From assembly GCA_964579795.1 (NCBI GenBank), contig CAZOHM010000003.1, positions 44,562 to 108,561 of the forward strand: a DNA stretch of 64,000 nucleotides, in the 5' to 3' direction. Under the pieces are notes generated by a model, which ran no database searches, was not told the DNA's origin, and saw nothing but the letters and a program-made list of their open reading frames with translations. Below are positions 1-9,408 of this stretch, one piece after another. The stretch is from JAEYFP01 sp964579795 (GTDB taxonomy: Bacteria > Bacillota > Clostridia > Lachnospirales > Lachnospiraceae). Positions within the stretch are counted from its first letter, which is position 1. Each line of letters opens with the position of its first letter. The position numbers were made by a program, and so were the translations under genes.

Positions 1-2
1 GA

Positions 3-491
3 TTTGACTGTTATCTTCTGGATAGACAGGTGATTAGTGTATTACAGATGCTGGATGAAAAGAACTCGGCCCTGACCTTACAGGTGTTATGGGTAGGTTT
101 TCAGTCAGAGAAAATTTATTTTCATCGAAAAGACCGTGAGGTTGGCAAATCCAGATGGACATTTGCGAAGAAATTCAAACTTGTATTGGATTCCATGATG
201 AGCTTTTCATATTTCCCGATACGATTTATGTCTGGACTAGGAGCCGTCTGTGCAGTCATTTCCTTTTTATGGATTATTGAGGTTATTTTAGAACGGTTAA
301 TTGTTGGAACACCAATAGAAGGCTGGGCATCATTAATGTGTCTTGTGCTTTTTTCAGCAGGAATGATTCTTTTGACGCTTGGTATTTTAGGAGAATATTT
401 GTGGAGAACGCTGGATGCGAGTCGCAATAGACCACCGTTTCTGATAGATTCAGTTAATGAGTGTAGAAATCAGCAGACAGACAAGTCATAG
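3..491 (+). CDS. C-terminal part of a bactoprenol-sugar synthase (GtrB/DPM-like GT2), cut by the window edge
   Basis: The frame is open from base 3 without a start, so the gene begins upstream and only about 162 residues are visible. It starts in the FDCYLLDRQV segment that follows the catalytic core of GtrB/DPM-like family 2 glycosyltransferases, continues through the GKSRW motif, and ends in two hydrophobic helices (about residues 70-95 and 105-130) and a short polar tail. Known members transfer a sugar from a nucleotide donor to undecaprenyl phosphate on the inner membrane face. It sits 17 bp before a Wzx-type flippase. A GTG at 30 could be read as a start but would cut the conserved motif, so it is rejected. 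Family call is firm; the sugar is unknown. Confidence 0.85.
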   Translation, partial: FDCYLLDRQVISVLQMLDEKNSALTLQVLWVGFQSEKIYFHRKDREVGKSRWTFAKKFKLVLDSMMSFSYFPIRFMSGLGAVCAVISFLWIIEVILERLIVGTPIEGWASLMCLVLFSAGMILLTLGILGEYLWRTLDASRNRPPFLIDSVNECRNQQTDKS

Positions 492-508
492 AGTTTGGAG
501 CATGGATA

Positions 509-1966
509 ATGGAACAAAAAGAAAAAAAGGAAGGCTTGCTGCAGAGCTTCGTTCAGTATTTTTACGGTAATTTCATTGTACTGCTGTTGGGATTTATTTC
601 ACTTCCCCTGATTACGCATGTAATGACTACGGATGAATATGGAAGAACTGCTATGTTTACCTCGGCTGTTTCCATTATCTATATTTTTGCCATTTTAGGA
701 CTGGATCAGTCTTATATTCGTTTTTTTTATAAGGACGGGATTAATCGGAAGAAGCTGCTGCTTCAGTGTTTACGTTTTCCAGTTCTTCTGATTTTTTTAC
801 TGGCTGGACTATATACAATAGGCTCCGCTTATTTTAATGGATTCCTGTTTGGCAGGAATGGCTGGGATATTACACTTCTTGTAACTGCGTATACAATTAT
901 TTCTGTGTTTGAACGGTTTCTGTTTCTGAATATCCGAATGGAACAGAATGGAAAGCTGTATTCAAATCTGAATATTTTATCCAAAGTGTTATATATTGGT
1001 TTTATTTTTCTCTTCTATGTTGTTTTGGGAGATGATTTTCGAGTCGTTCTTTATGCAATGACATTACCGCTTGGTATTGTAACATTGATAGTTGGTGTTC
1101 GTTATCTGATTGTAAAGCGAAAAGAAAAAATCGCCCAGCATGCTGTGACACAAAAAGAACTGCTTACTTATGGAATACCTTTCATTCCAATGCTTCTTAT
1201 GGAATGGCTGTTGTCGTCCATGGACAAATGGTCAATCAAAATATACAGCGATTTTGCTGAAACAGGTGTCTATTCTGCTGCGATGCAGATCATGACCATT
1301 CTGCTGACATTTAAAATTACATATGTAGCATTCTGGGCACCGGTTGCAATGGAAAAGTATGAAAAGGAGCCACAGGAGGTTTGCAAGGCTTGTTTTGTAG
1401 ATATGTTCTCAAAGGTGCAGTTTCTATGTATGACTGCAGCATTTTTGCTGACTATATGCAGAGGAATTATCGTTTTAATACTGGGAGAAGGATATCGTGA
1501 GGCTATCCAAATAATTCCTTTTTTGACATTAATGCCAATTTTAAGCATTTTGTTTGAAATGACCGGACAGGGAGTCAAGTTTACAGGAAAAATCAAATAT
1601 TTTAACTATGCATCATTTGCAGCAATCATTTGTAACCTCGCTGGAAATACATTGCTTGTTCCGAGAATGGGTGGAATAGGTGCGGCAATTGCAACAGCTG
1701 TTACCTATATTGTTTATTTTATTCTCGGTACTCTTTTCTCCATAAAATGTTATCCTGTAAAGTATCAATTTCGGGAGTTTGTGCTGTCTCTTTGTTTTTA
1801 TTGTGTATATGCGGCGTTTGCAACCTTTACAAAGAATCAGTGGTTGAGTGCAGGTGTTGGAATCATACTGCTTGTGCTGCACATATTCTGGAATCGCAGA
1901 ACATTTATGGATCTTATGAAATTTGCCTTGAAGCTGCTTGATAAGGAACTAAAAGGAAGAAAATGA
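509..1966 (+). CDS. Wzx-type oligosaccharide flippase (MOP superfamily)
   Basis: The product is 485 residues, a usual length for polysaccharide flippases, and is hydrophobic throughout, with about 12-14 possible membrane helices. The N-terminus (GNFIVLLLGFISLPLITHVM) and the segment around DEYGRTAMFTSAVSII match the first helices of the Wzx/MATE-like exporter fold. Such proteins flip undecaprenyl-diphosphate-linked glycan units outward. The ATG is chosen because it opens the conserved N-terminus; the upstream gene ends 18 bp before. The stop overlaps the next start in an ATGA junction, so the two are probably translated together. The substrate cannot be read from the sequence. Confidence 0.88.
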   Translation: MEQKEKKEGLLQSFVQYFYGNFIVLLLGFISLPLITHVMTTDEYGRTAMFTSAVSIIYIFAILGLDQSYIRFFYKDGINRKKLLLQCLRFPVLLIFLLAGLYTIGSAYFNGFLFGRNGWDITLLVTAYTIISVFERFLFLNIRMEQNGKLYSNLNILSKVLYIGFIFLFYVVLGDDFRVVLYAMTLPLGIVTLIVGVRYLIVKRKEKIAQHAVTQKELLTYGIPFIPMLLMEWLLSSMDKWSIKIYSDFAETGVYSAAMQIMTILLTFKITYVAFWAPVAMEKYEKEPQEVCKACFVDMFSKVQFLCMTAAFLLTICRGIIVLILGEGYREAIQIIPFLTLMPILSILFEMTGQGVKFTGKIKYFNYASFAAIICNLAGNTLLVPRMGGIGAAIATAVTYIVYFILGTLFSIKCYPVKYQFREFVLSLCFYCVYAAFATFTKNQWLSAGVGIILLVLHIFWNRRTFMDLMKFALKLLDKELKGRK

Positions 1967-2679
1967 TGAAATATATTGCGGTAGCTGTGCTGACAGTAAT
2001 TGCATTCATACTGATGCATTGGAAAAAAAAATATTGTGTTCGAATATTTGCTGCGTTTATTCTTACAATGGTCATGCTGAGCATTGCATATAATGTGAAG
2101 GTGGCTTCACTTGTTGTACCGTTTTACAGGCCCTTTAATCAGACGTTTTATCAGACTGATTTTTTGAAACAGGGAGAATATCCGGACAGCTTTCTAACGC
2201 TTTTGTTTAAAAACAGGATAGTTTACACAAAGGATGACAGAATGACGATTGATGAGTCTGTGGCTGAAGGGAAAAACTGGCTCTATGCTTATTATCATAA
2301 TGAAAATGCAATCAATTTTATGGAACTGTCAGGTGCAACAGTCATTCCTGATACTGCTTTGAATGATACGATGGTTGATGGAGAAGGAAAAAAGGACTTT
2401 CAGGATCTTGGATATGCCAATGACATGTTCCGTTATTCATTTTTGTGCAACGATTTTTTTGAAGAGCTGGGTAACTATTTTACGTACTATTGGTATTACT
2501 CAGATTATCTGCCTGAAATTCATGTGTATTTGAACACAACAGATACACAGAAATACGGAAATATATTTAATGCAGATGAGCTTGTTGTTTTATGGGATGG
2601 AAGTCCGGAAAATGAAGCAGAGAATCTGTACATTATGACGAAAGCATATTATGAAGGAGAGGTGTCCAAATGGAAATGA
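1963..2679 (+). CDS. Unknown membrane-anchored protein with an extracytoplasmic domain
   Basis: This 238-residue product is not recognised. Two hydrophobic helices lie at about residues 2-17 and 27-50, separated by a short basic stretch (HWKKKY). An acidic, aromatic-rich domain of about 185 residues follows, probably outside the membrane. The start is joined to the preceding flippase stop by an ATGA overlap and the end overlaps the next gene by 10 bp, so it belongs to a co-translated set of three: flippase, this protein and a GT-C-like protein. It may be an accessory factor for glycan transfer; that is inference from position alone. Confidence 0.7.
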   Translation: MMKYIAVAVLTVIAFILMHWKKKYCVRIFAAFILTMVMLSIAYNVKVASLVVPFYRPFNQTFYQTDFLKQGEYPDSFLTLLFKNRIVYTKDDRMTIDESVAEGKNWLYAYYHNENAINFMELSGATVIPDTALNDTMVDGEGKKDFQDLGYANDMFRYSFLCNDFFEELGNYFTYYWYYSDYLPEIHVYLNTTDTQKYGNIFNADELVVLWDGSPENEAENLYIMTKAYYEGEVSKWK

Positions 2680-4190
2680 TTCAGCTCCCGATATCTTATT
2701 TTCTTCAACAGTTTACAGGAACATTTTTTTTGAATCAAGTATTGACAATTCTGATACTGTTTGCATTTGGATTATTTGTAATGAGTTGTCTTGGAAGGGG
2801 AGTCCACGACTGCTGGACAGTTCTCCTTGCGTATCCGATAGGACTGGCTGTTTTTGTACTCGCTTCCTTTTTTCTGTTACTTGTTCATATTCCGTATAAA
2901 ACCTGGAGTGTTCTATTAACACTTTTTATATTCAGTATGTTGTTGCTTTTATGGAAAAAACCGATTAAGTGTCTACAATCAGAATGGAAGCAAAACAGGT
3001 GGAAGCTGCTTTTAGTCACTGTTACTGTGGTTCTGTTAGCAGTGATTGCTGTGTCAGGAATATTGTCAGTAAGTCTGTCGAATGATTCGATGTACTACTA
3101 TTCCATGTATTCAAGAGCTCTTGTAAAGTATGGTGAGTACCGTAGAGAGTTTAATGTATTTCTGACAGATGTCGGACAGGGTGCGGCAATTGTTGGAACA
3201 CTTCCGTTTTTCTTTGGATTTAATGAGACTTTTGGTATTCAGCAATTTTTTAATATGAATTTTATCTGTATATTTGCATATGCGGTTTTTGAGCAGGCTA
3301 AAAAAGCAGGGCTATGTACACGCCATAAGGCAGAGATGATTGCAGGCTTCTCCATTTTAGTGTTACTTAGTAGCATGCCGTTTTTGATTGTATCTAAATG
3401 GGCAATGGCAAATGTTTATTTTATGGAATATCTATTTATATTTTGCTATCTGGCATATCGTTTTCAACCAATTGGCGAAAAATGTGAGGAGGGCATTCTT
3501 TTTACGCTGGGCATTCTGATTGCGATGTTATCCATTCTCAGAATGGAAGGAACTATTTTTGTCCTATTTACGCTTTTGTGTATTTCCATGCTTGCATACA
3601 AAAATAGAGATTTATTTTGCAGCTTTCTATTGCCGGTTGCTCTATTGCAGCTTGCATATGATATTCGGGTTTTCATATCCATGGATATCATAGCACCATA
3701 TACGTTTTTAACAGAAAAAAAGGCATTTATACAGATGGTCGGTCTTGGTATGGTGGCAATTTATTTTCTTGTAATCAGAGGAAGATTTTTCGTAAAATTA
3801 CAAAGGCATATTCAATGGATAATTATGGGCGGACTGCTGTTTTGTAATATAGGACTGTTTTCTCTGGACACCTCTCTGTATGTCGGAAATCTGCAGGCAT
3901 TTGCCAAGAATCTGTTCAATCAGAGCGGTTGGGGTTTACTGCCGTGCTTTGCCATTGCAGTATGGATACTGTTGCCTAAGAAGGGGTATTCGTTTGCCTA
4001 TTCAGATTTGCTGTGGCTTGGATATCTGCTGACTACACTTGCTGTATGCTGGGCACGGGATGGCGTGTTACGAGAAGGCGTCGGTGATTCAGGAAACCGG
4101 GTACTTTTGCAGATTGTACCGCTTGTTGTATATGCACTGACTATGCAGGTAATCTGGTGGCTTGGAACGATTGAAAAAGAAAAGCTCTAG
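2670..4190 (+). CDS. Polytopic membrane protein, GT-C-like glycosyltransferase candidate
   Basis: The product has 506 residues and many hydrophobic helices. An acidic/aromatic motif (SNDSMYYYSMY, around residue 132) sits in the loop after an early helix, where GT-C enzymes keep catalytic acidic residues. GT-C enzymes use polyprenyl-phosphate sugars outside the membrane, which would fit the GtrB-like synthase at the left edge. The ATG at 2670 has a GGAGAG ribosome site and lies inside the end of the previous gene. The gene is convergent with the next one, and both stop codons lie within the four bases CTAG at 4187-4190. The GT-C assignment is by eye and tentative. Confidence 0.7.
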   Translation: MEMIQLPISYFLQQFTGTFFLNQVLTILILFAFGLFVMSCLGRGVHDCWTVLLAYPIGLAVFVLASFFLLLVHIPYKTWSVLLTLFIFSMLLLLWKKPIKCLQSEWKQNRWKLLLVTVTVVLLAVIAVSGILSVSLSNDSMYYYSMYSRALVKYGEYRREFNVFLTDVGQGAAIVGTLPFFFGFNETFGIQQFFNMNFICIFAYAVFEQAKKAGLCTRHKAEMIAGFSILVLLSSMPFLIVSKWAMANVYFMEYLFIFCYLAYRFQPIGEKCEEGILFTLGILIAMLSILRMEGTIFVLFTLLCISMLAYKNRDLFCSFLLPVALLQLAYDIRVFISMDIIAPYTFLTEKKAFIQMVGLGMVAIYFLVIRGRFFVKLQRHIQWIIMGGLLFCNIGLFSLDTSLYVGNLQAFAKNLFNQSGWGLLPCFAIAVWILLPKKGYSFAYSDLLWLGYLLTTLAVCWARDGVLREGVGDSGNRVLLQIVPLVVYALTMQVIWWLGTIEKEKL

Positions 4191-5365
4191 ATTAGTAATG
4201 ACATAAGCTGTTTATGCAGCTGATTTGCTCTTGATTCCCAGGTATGGCTTTCCATTGCACTCATGAGTCCTGCCTGGGATATTTTTATGCACATTTCAGG
4301 TGTCAGACTGGCAATCAGCTCCGGTAAAGACTGTATTTCTTTTAGAGAGTACAGCATGGCATTTTCGCCGCTTTTAAGAACAGTGTCCAGATAACTGCTG
4401 CTGTCTGTGAGACAGACTGCGCCGTTTAACATGGAATTGAATATGCGATCATGAGCGCCGGCTTTGAACCAGGGCATAATGTTAACAGAGATTTTTGCTT
4501 TGCTGATTAGCTCTAAGCATGTCAGAGAATTCGTGAAAGGTTCAATTATCAGGTTTTCAGGATGTCTAACAGTGAGCGTATCCCATCCTTTGCCGACGAC
4601 ATGAATCTGTAAGCCGGCATCTGAATCAGTAATTGTTTTGATGATGGCACTACGCATACGGTTTCGAACAGACATATCCACATACATCATATATGGCATC
4701 ATCTGCTTTATTTCAGCTTCAGTAATTTCAGGAATATCACGTTTTAAAAACTGTTCGGCACATGCCTCTACTGTAAGAGAGGGGTGTGTTAGAAGATATT
4801 CAATCATTTCTTCGTAGAAATTCTGTGAGTCAGAATCCATGCTTTTGATGTAGGAACGCATTTTTTCTTCGCATGTATAGTTTCCGCAAAAAATTAAATC
4901 AACAGGACGTTCAGTGATTTCATAAAAAGCTGCACAATTCGGTTTGGCCAGTGCTGTTCCACCAAGTGGAAGAAAGCCGCCAAGCTGAATATCAGAAAAA
5001 AAACGTTGCATAAATACTTCATGATTATGGTCAATGGAAATCTGAATATAGCGGGATGGAACAGCATTTAACATATCATAATAAAACAGTGGATGGTCTA
5101 CAACAATGTTTATAAAGGGAATGTCATAATGTGACCAGAGATTATGCCCGGACAAGTCTTCGGCGAGCATTCCCTGAAAATTGAAGCTTATTGCAAGTGT
5201 TTCACCGGGAATATGGAAATTCAAAAAAGCAGATATAGATTTTTGAGGCTTTTTTGCGTCCATGCATAATACAGAGTAGCCAAGTGTTTCAAATGTCTTA
5301 GCAATCTCATGTAAAAAGAACTGCTGCGTTTCTATGATGTTTTGAAATATAATAAGTTTTTTCAT
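4187..5365 (-). CDS. CgeB/DUF3880-like glycosyltransferase (GT-B fold)
   Basis: The product has 392 residues. The N-terminal half looks Rossmann-like, and the C-terminal half carries the GAHDRIFNSMLNGAVCLTD segment typical of the Glyco_trans_1_2 domain found with DUF3880 in CgeB-like glycosyltransferases. It is probably cytosolic. The start chosen is the ATG at 5365 (MKKLIIF), which overlaps the TAA of the upstream gene as TAATG and has an AAAGG about 10 nt before it; an ATG ten codons earlier lies inside the neighbour. It forms a two-gene minus-strand unit with the membrane protein before it. Donor and acceptor are unknown. Confidence 0.78.
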   Translation of the reverse strand: MKKLIIFQNIIETQQFFLHEIAKTFETLGYSVLCMDAKKPQKSISAFLNFHIPGETLAISFNFQGMLAEDLSGHNLWSHYDIPFINIVVDHPLFYYDMLNAVPSRYIQISIDHNHEVFMQRFFSDIQLGGFLPLGGTALAKPNCAAFYEITERPVDLIFCGNYTCEEKMRSYIKSMDSDSQNFYEEMIEYLLTHPSLTVEACAEQFLKRDIPEITEAEIKQMMPYMMYVDMSVRNRMRSAIIKTITDSDAGLQIHVVGKGWDTLTVRHPENLIIEPFTNSLTCLELISKAKISVNIMPWFKAGAHDRIFNSMLNGAVCLTDSSSYLDTVLKSGENAMLYSLKEIQSLPELIASLTPEMCIKISQAGLMSAMESHTWESRANQLHKQLMSLLI

Positions 5366-7155
5366 TATTTCTGCCTTTGATACAGCGTTCCACATGGGAC
5401 AGATAATTGTTCATAATTGTGTGCTGTTACATAATCAAGCAGATATCCACCGATTTTATTTTGATTGGGAGATGGGTCTGCCTCAACATCTCCACATGTG
5501 TCATAGGAGCCGTATTCCTCGTCAAGAACAAGAATCAAATCAGGAAAACGAGAAGGATTCATTTCGTAATAAGGTTTCAGACGTTTACTGTCAAAGGCTG
5601 TCCTCCATGTAGTTGGTGCTGCACATGTTAAATCAGAGCACATATATCCAAACGGAAGAAGCTTTGTAATAAACAGCGTCTGTGCGGGCGTTTCTGTTGA
5701 ATCAGACTGGCAGTAGGATTTTATTGTATCGTATACTGTTTTATACATGGAGAAATGTTCAGGTGTCGTATAAAGACCACGTGCGGGACCTTCTGTGATT
5801 TTTGTGGTCAGATTCTGCAAGGGTGCATCGCGGTATATATTGACAACTCTGAGTGTAACTGTCTGAACAACTGTAATACAGATGACGGTTGTACATAAAA
5901 TGCTTAACAGCATTGCGGCGCCATGTCCTGTTTTCTGTATCATCACAGTATTAATCTGCTCGGTTGAAAAATCATATATAAAAATGATTGCAGCAATGGA
6001 AGCAATAAAATGCCCCATGGAAAGAATGTATAAATATCCATTTGAAGAATAGCTGAATACAATTGAGAAAATCATGCCGCCTGCAAACAATAAGAAAAAC
6101 AGCTTCCAGTTTTTCTTTTTTGTCAGAAAGAACAGCGGAAGAGCTGTCATACAGATGGCGGTCTGAATATAGCCGGTATGGTTCAGACTGAAAATGAAAT
6201 AGAACAGAAACAATATCATATCCAAGCCAACAGCGATTTTTCTGAGTAACGAAGAAAGAAAACGACCAGTGGCAAAGGCCGCAAGAATCAGCGCATAGCC
6301 GGCATATGCAGCATATCCGTACACGTCATTAATTCCTATAAAAAATTTCTTGAGAGGATAAATCAGACTTGTTTCATGCTCCTCATCAGACAGAATATAG
6401 GGAATGGCATTGATTAAATCCGGAATGGATACAGTCGATAGCAGATAGATAAAAAACAGAACAGCAGGAATACAAATCCCAAGCAGTGTATAGAGACAAA
6501 TAGTAATCAAATCCGCCTGCTTGACAGTCTCTCTCCAGGATGAAGGAAATACAGAAGCCCTGCAAATCAACAGGAGCAGGAGAATGCCGGCAATTACTAT
6601 GAAATAAGCAACAGCCATAGTAGGCAGTGCTAATACACAAAGCGCGAATAAAATACCGGAAAAAACCAGATGCTTCTTTTGCTTTGTTTGATAGTAATCA
6701 TAAATTAAAAGCATAGACATAACAAAGCAATGGACAGAAATCGTATAGTATGAAAGAGTTGCGATGTTCAGATGTGTATAGAACATAACGCAGACAGCAC
6801 AGAACAATGCAATGACCTCTCTTGTATTTCTCTTTACGATTCGAAAAACAAGAAGACTGGATGCAGCGGAGAATATGACAAAGCAAACTCGAAAATAAAG
6901 AATAATGCCAGATGTAGAGCCTGTGAAAAACATATATATGGAAAAAAGAGGAAGCAGAAGCACGGATGAAAGCTGTGTAGGAAACCATTCATGCAGAAAA
7001 ATGCTGTCGCCCTGAAAAAAACGATATGTTGTAGAGAAATAGAAAGTTTCGTCTGACCAGCAGAAACTGAAAATACACTTACAAAGCAAAAGAAGAAACC
7101 CCAGACAAAGTATGATATAAGGGTAATATGCAGTAAAAAATTTTTTGAATGACAT
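5365..7155 (-). CDS. Polytopic membrane protein, PMT/GT-C-like glycosyltransferase candidate
   Basis: The product has 596 residues with about ten hydrophobic helices in the first 450 residues and a soluble tail of about 150 residues ending in a strand-rich region. Right after the first helix lies WSDETFYF, an acidic pair in the position used by GT-C enzymes of the PMT/ArnT type. An AAAGGAG site lies before the ATG at 7155. The gene is divergent from the nucleotide-sugar dehydrogenase on the other strand and co-translated with the CgeB-like gene. It would be expected to transfer a lipid-linked sugar outside the cell. The family is inferred from topology and the acidic motif, not from a search. 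Confidence 0.72.
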   Translation of the reverse strand: MSFKKFFTAYYPYIILCLGFLLLLCKCIFSFCWSDETFYFSTTYRFFQGDSIFLHEWFPTQLSSVLLLPLFSIYMFFTGSTSGIILYFRVCFVIFSAASSLLVFRIVKRNTREVIALFCAVCVMFYTHLNIATLSYYTISVHCFVMSMLLIYDYYQTKQKKHLVFSGILFALCVLALPTMAVAYFIVIAGILLLLLICRASVFPSSWRETVKQADLITICLYTLLGICIPAVLFFIYLLSTVSIPDLINAIPYILSDEEHETSLIYPLKKFFIGINDVYGYAAYAGYALILAAFATGRFLSSLLRKIAVGLDMILFLFYFIFSLNHTGYIQTAICMTALPLFFLTKKKNWKLFFLLFAGGMIFSIVFSYSSNGYLYILSMGHFIASIAAIIFIYDFSTEQINTVMIQKTGHGAAMLLSILCTTVICITVVQTVTLRVVNIYRDAPLQNLTTKITEGPARGLYTTPEHFSMYKTVYDTIKSYCQSDSTETPAQTLFITKLLPFGYMCSDLTCAAPTTWRTAFDSKRLKPYYEMNPSRFPDLILVLDEEYGSYDTCGDVEADPSPNQNKIGGYLLDYVTAHNYEQLSVPCGTLYQRQK

Positions 7156-7169
7156 AGAAACTCCTTTAG

Positions 7170-7198
7170 TTGGATAATTTTATAAAGTGTGATATAAT
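7170..7198 (+). promoter_or_regulatory. Sigma-A-type promoter for the nucleotide-sugar dehydrogenase
   Basis: A TTGGAT box (7170-7175) and a perfect TATAAT (7193-7198) are separated by 17 bp. They lie about 100 bp before the chosen start at 7299, in the gap between divergent genes. No operator was recognised. Confidence 0.6.
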
Positions 7199-7298
7199 CA
7201 AAAATTAGTATAGCGTATTCTGCGTGCGTTTTCAACTCGATGCAGAGTTCTTCTGTATTAATTTTTGTGATATATATATGGAGATAGAGGAAGAGAAG

Positions 7299-8618
7299 AT
7301 GAGCTTATATAAAAAAATTGTGGACAGGCAGGAAAAAATTGCTCTTGTGGGACTTGGATATGTTGGCATGCCAATTGCTGTTGCATTTGCCAGAAAAGCG
7401 GATGTGATTGGATTTGATTTGAATCAGGAGAAAATTAAGGCATATCAGACCGGAATAGATCCGACAATGGAAGTAGGAGATGAGGCAATAGCAGCGACAA
7501 CAGTTTCTTTCACCTCGGATGAGAGCAGACTGAGAGAAGCAAAGTTTCATATTGTAGCTGTTCCTACCCCAATCAATTTAGATAAATCTCCGGACTTACA
7601 GCCGGTGGAATCAGCAAGCAGGCTGCTTGGAAAAAATCTTGTAAAGGGTTCAATTGTTGTATATGAATCAACTGTATATCCGGGAGTGACAGAAGATATC
7701 TGTGTTCCGATTCTTGAAGAGGAATCTGGACTTGTATGCGGTGTTGATTTTAAAGTCGGTTATTCACCGGAACGAATCAATCCGGGTGATAAGGTGCATC
7801 GTCTTGAAAATATTAAAAAGATTGTATCGGGAATGGATAGCGAGTCATTAGAGGAAATCGCAAGTGTTTATGAACTTGTGATAGAGGCTGGTGTACACAG
7901 AGCCGGCAGTATTAAGGTTGCTGAGGCGGCAAAGGTTGTAGAAAATTCGCAAAGAGATATTAATATTGCGTTTATTAACGAACTTTCAATGGCATTTGAT
8001 AAAATGGGAATAGATACGACAGAAGTTATTGACGCAATGAATACAAAGTGGAATGCACTGGGTTTCCGTCCGGGACTTGTCGGAGGACATTGCATAGGTG
8101 TGGATCCGTATTATTTTATTTATGAGGCTGAAAAGCTCGGCTACCATTCCAGACTGATTTCTGCCGGCCGACAGATTAATGACGATATGCCGGCATTTGT
8201 CGGAGATCAGATTATCAAACAGCTTGTGCTTGCCAACAAGCAGGTAAAGCAGTCAAAGGTTATATTCTTTGGAGCAACATTTAAAGAAAACTGTCCGGAT
8301 GTCAGAAATTCCAAGGTAATGGAAATTATTAAATATCTGGCACAGTTTGAAATAAGACCAGTGTTAATTGATCCATTGGCTGATCCTGCTGAAGTAAAAC
8401 GAACATACGGGTATCCGTTATCTGAGATAAATGAGGCCTATGATGCGGATTGTCTCGTACTGGCAGTTGCACATGAGGAGTTCAGAAGCTGGTCGATTGA
8501 ACAGTGGAATAAATTTTTCAAGGAATGTCCTGCAAAGGAAAGAGTTGTGATAGATATTAAATCAATCCTAAGTAAAGAACAGATTACCGCAATGGGCTGT
8601 CATTACTGGAGACTATAA
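7299..8618 (+). CDS. Nucleotide-sugar 6-dehydrogenase (WbpA/TviB type)
   Basis: The product has 439 residues. The NAD-binding Rossmann motif GLGYVGMPIA opens the protein, and GGHCIGVDPYY holds the catalytic cysteine (Cys265). The central AAKVVENSQRDINIAF helix is typical of the UDP-N-acetylhexosamine dehydrogenase branch rather than UDP-glucose dehydrogenase. Such enzymes oxidise C6 to a uronic acid using two NAD. The ATG at 7299 is preferred over a GTG at 7224 because GAGGAAGAG precedes it and the Rossmann motif then starts near residue 17. It is followed after 28 bp by a deacetylase, so the sugar may be deacetylated at a later step. The exact substrate is not certain. Confidence 0.9.
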   Translation: MSLYKKIVDRQEKIALVGLGYVGMPIAVAFARKADVIGFDLNQEKIKAYQTGIDPTMEVGDEAIAATTVSFTSDESRLREAKFHIVAVPTPINLDKSPDLQPVESASRLLGKNLVKGSIVVYESTVYPGVTEDICVPILEEESGLVCGVDFKVGYSPERINPGDKVHRLENIKKIVSGMDSESLEEIASVYELVIEAGVHRAGSIKVAEAAKVVENSQRDINIAFINELSMAFDKMGIDTTEVIDAMNTKWNALGFRPGLVGGHCIGVDPYYFIYEAEKLGYHSRLISAGRQINDDMPAFVGDQIIKQLVLANKQVKQSKVIFFGATFKENCPDVRNSKVMEIIKYLAQFEIRPVLIDPLADPAEVKRTYGYPLSEINEAYDADCLVLAVAHEEFRSWSIEQWNKFFKECPAKERVVIDIKSILSKEQITAMGCHYWRL

Positions 8619-8646
8619 TGCGAATAAGCAGTCAGGGTGAAGGATT

Positions 8647-9408
8647 ATGTCATTAATAATAAACGCAGACGATTTTGGGAAAAGTGAAGAAATAAACCGG
8701 GCGATTGCGGAGTGCTTTGCTAAAGGACTGATACAGCGGACGACATTGATGGTCAATATGCCGGCTGCAGATGCTGCAGTAGCACTTTCTAAAGAGAAAG
8801 GCTTTGCAGACCGGGTTGGTATTCATCTAAATCTGACAGAGGGAGAACCGCTTACAGTAGAGCTTAAGAATAACCCGCTGCTTTGTGATACAAGGGGTTT
8901 TTATCATGCGGGGTTTCACAAAACATTAAAATACAGGCTGTATATGGATGCTCTGACAATTAATCAGATTCGCCGGGAATTTGAGGCGCAGTTTGAAAAG
9001 TACAAAGCCTATGGACTGACACTTTGGCATGTTGATTCTCATCATCATGTTCATACAAATTATCCGGTACTGCGTGCTTTAAAGCCGTTGGCATCCAAAT
9101 ATGAGTTTCGCTCTATACGTCTTGGCAGAAATTTATATCATGGTGGAAATCTGCTTATGAGACTGTATAAAAGCTTGTATAACCATGCCTTGAAACGCTT
9201 GTGTAATACTACAACAGATTATTTTGGTTCCTTTAAGGACTGTGATACTTATTTTTTGTCTGATTCTGCTGCTGTAATGAAATTTGTACAAAACAAAGAG
9301 CTTGAGATTATGGTACATCCTATGTATGATTCGGATGGGGTACTGGTTGATACAGAAGTTCCAATGGAAAAAGAAAAGGAATTGCTTCATGGACAGAGTG
9401 AAACTTGA
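8647..9408 (+). CDS. YdjC/ChbG-family carbohydrate deacetylase
   Basis: The product has 253 residues, near the family's usual length. It shows the N-terminal NADDFG motif, then GIHLNLTEG and SHHHVH, which together give the Asp and His metal ligands of the YdjC-like fold. Known members remove acetyl groups from N-acetylated sugars such as chitobiose, or act on lipid-linked aminosugars (HpnK type). The ATG at 8647 is preceded by GGGTGAAGG. The end overlaps the next gene by 20 bp. With the neighbouring dehydrogenase and SMR-like pair it may edit a lipid-linked sugar before flipping, by analogy with the Arn pathway; that link is inference. Confidence 0.85.
   Translation: MSLIINADDFGKSEEINRAIAECFAKGLIQRTTLMVNMPAADAAVALSKEKGFADRVGIHLNLTEGEPLTVELKNNPLLCDTRGFYHAGFHKTLKYRLYMDALTINQIRREFEAQFEKYKAYGLTLWHVDSHHHVHTNYPVLRALKPLASKYEFRSIRLGRNLYHGGNLLMRLYKSLYNHALKRLCNTTTDYFGSFKDCDTYFLSDSAAVMKFVQNKELEIMVHPMYDSDGVLVDTEVPMEKEKELLHGQSET

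Noticed and set aside
7224..7298. A 25-codon N-terminal extension of the nucleotide-sugar dehydrogenase from a GTG
   Set aside because: It lacks a ribosome site and begins close to the promoter; the ATG at 7299 has a good site and gives the usual N-terminus.
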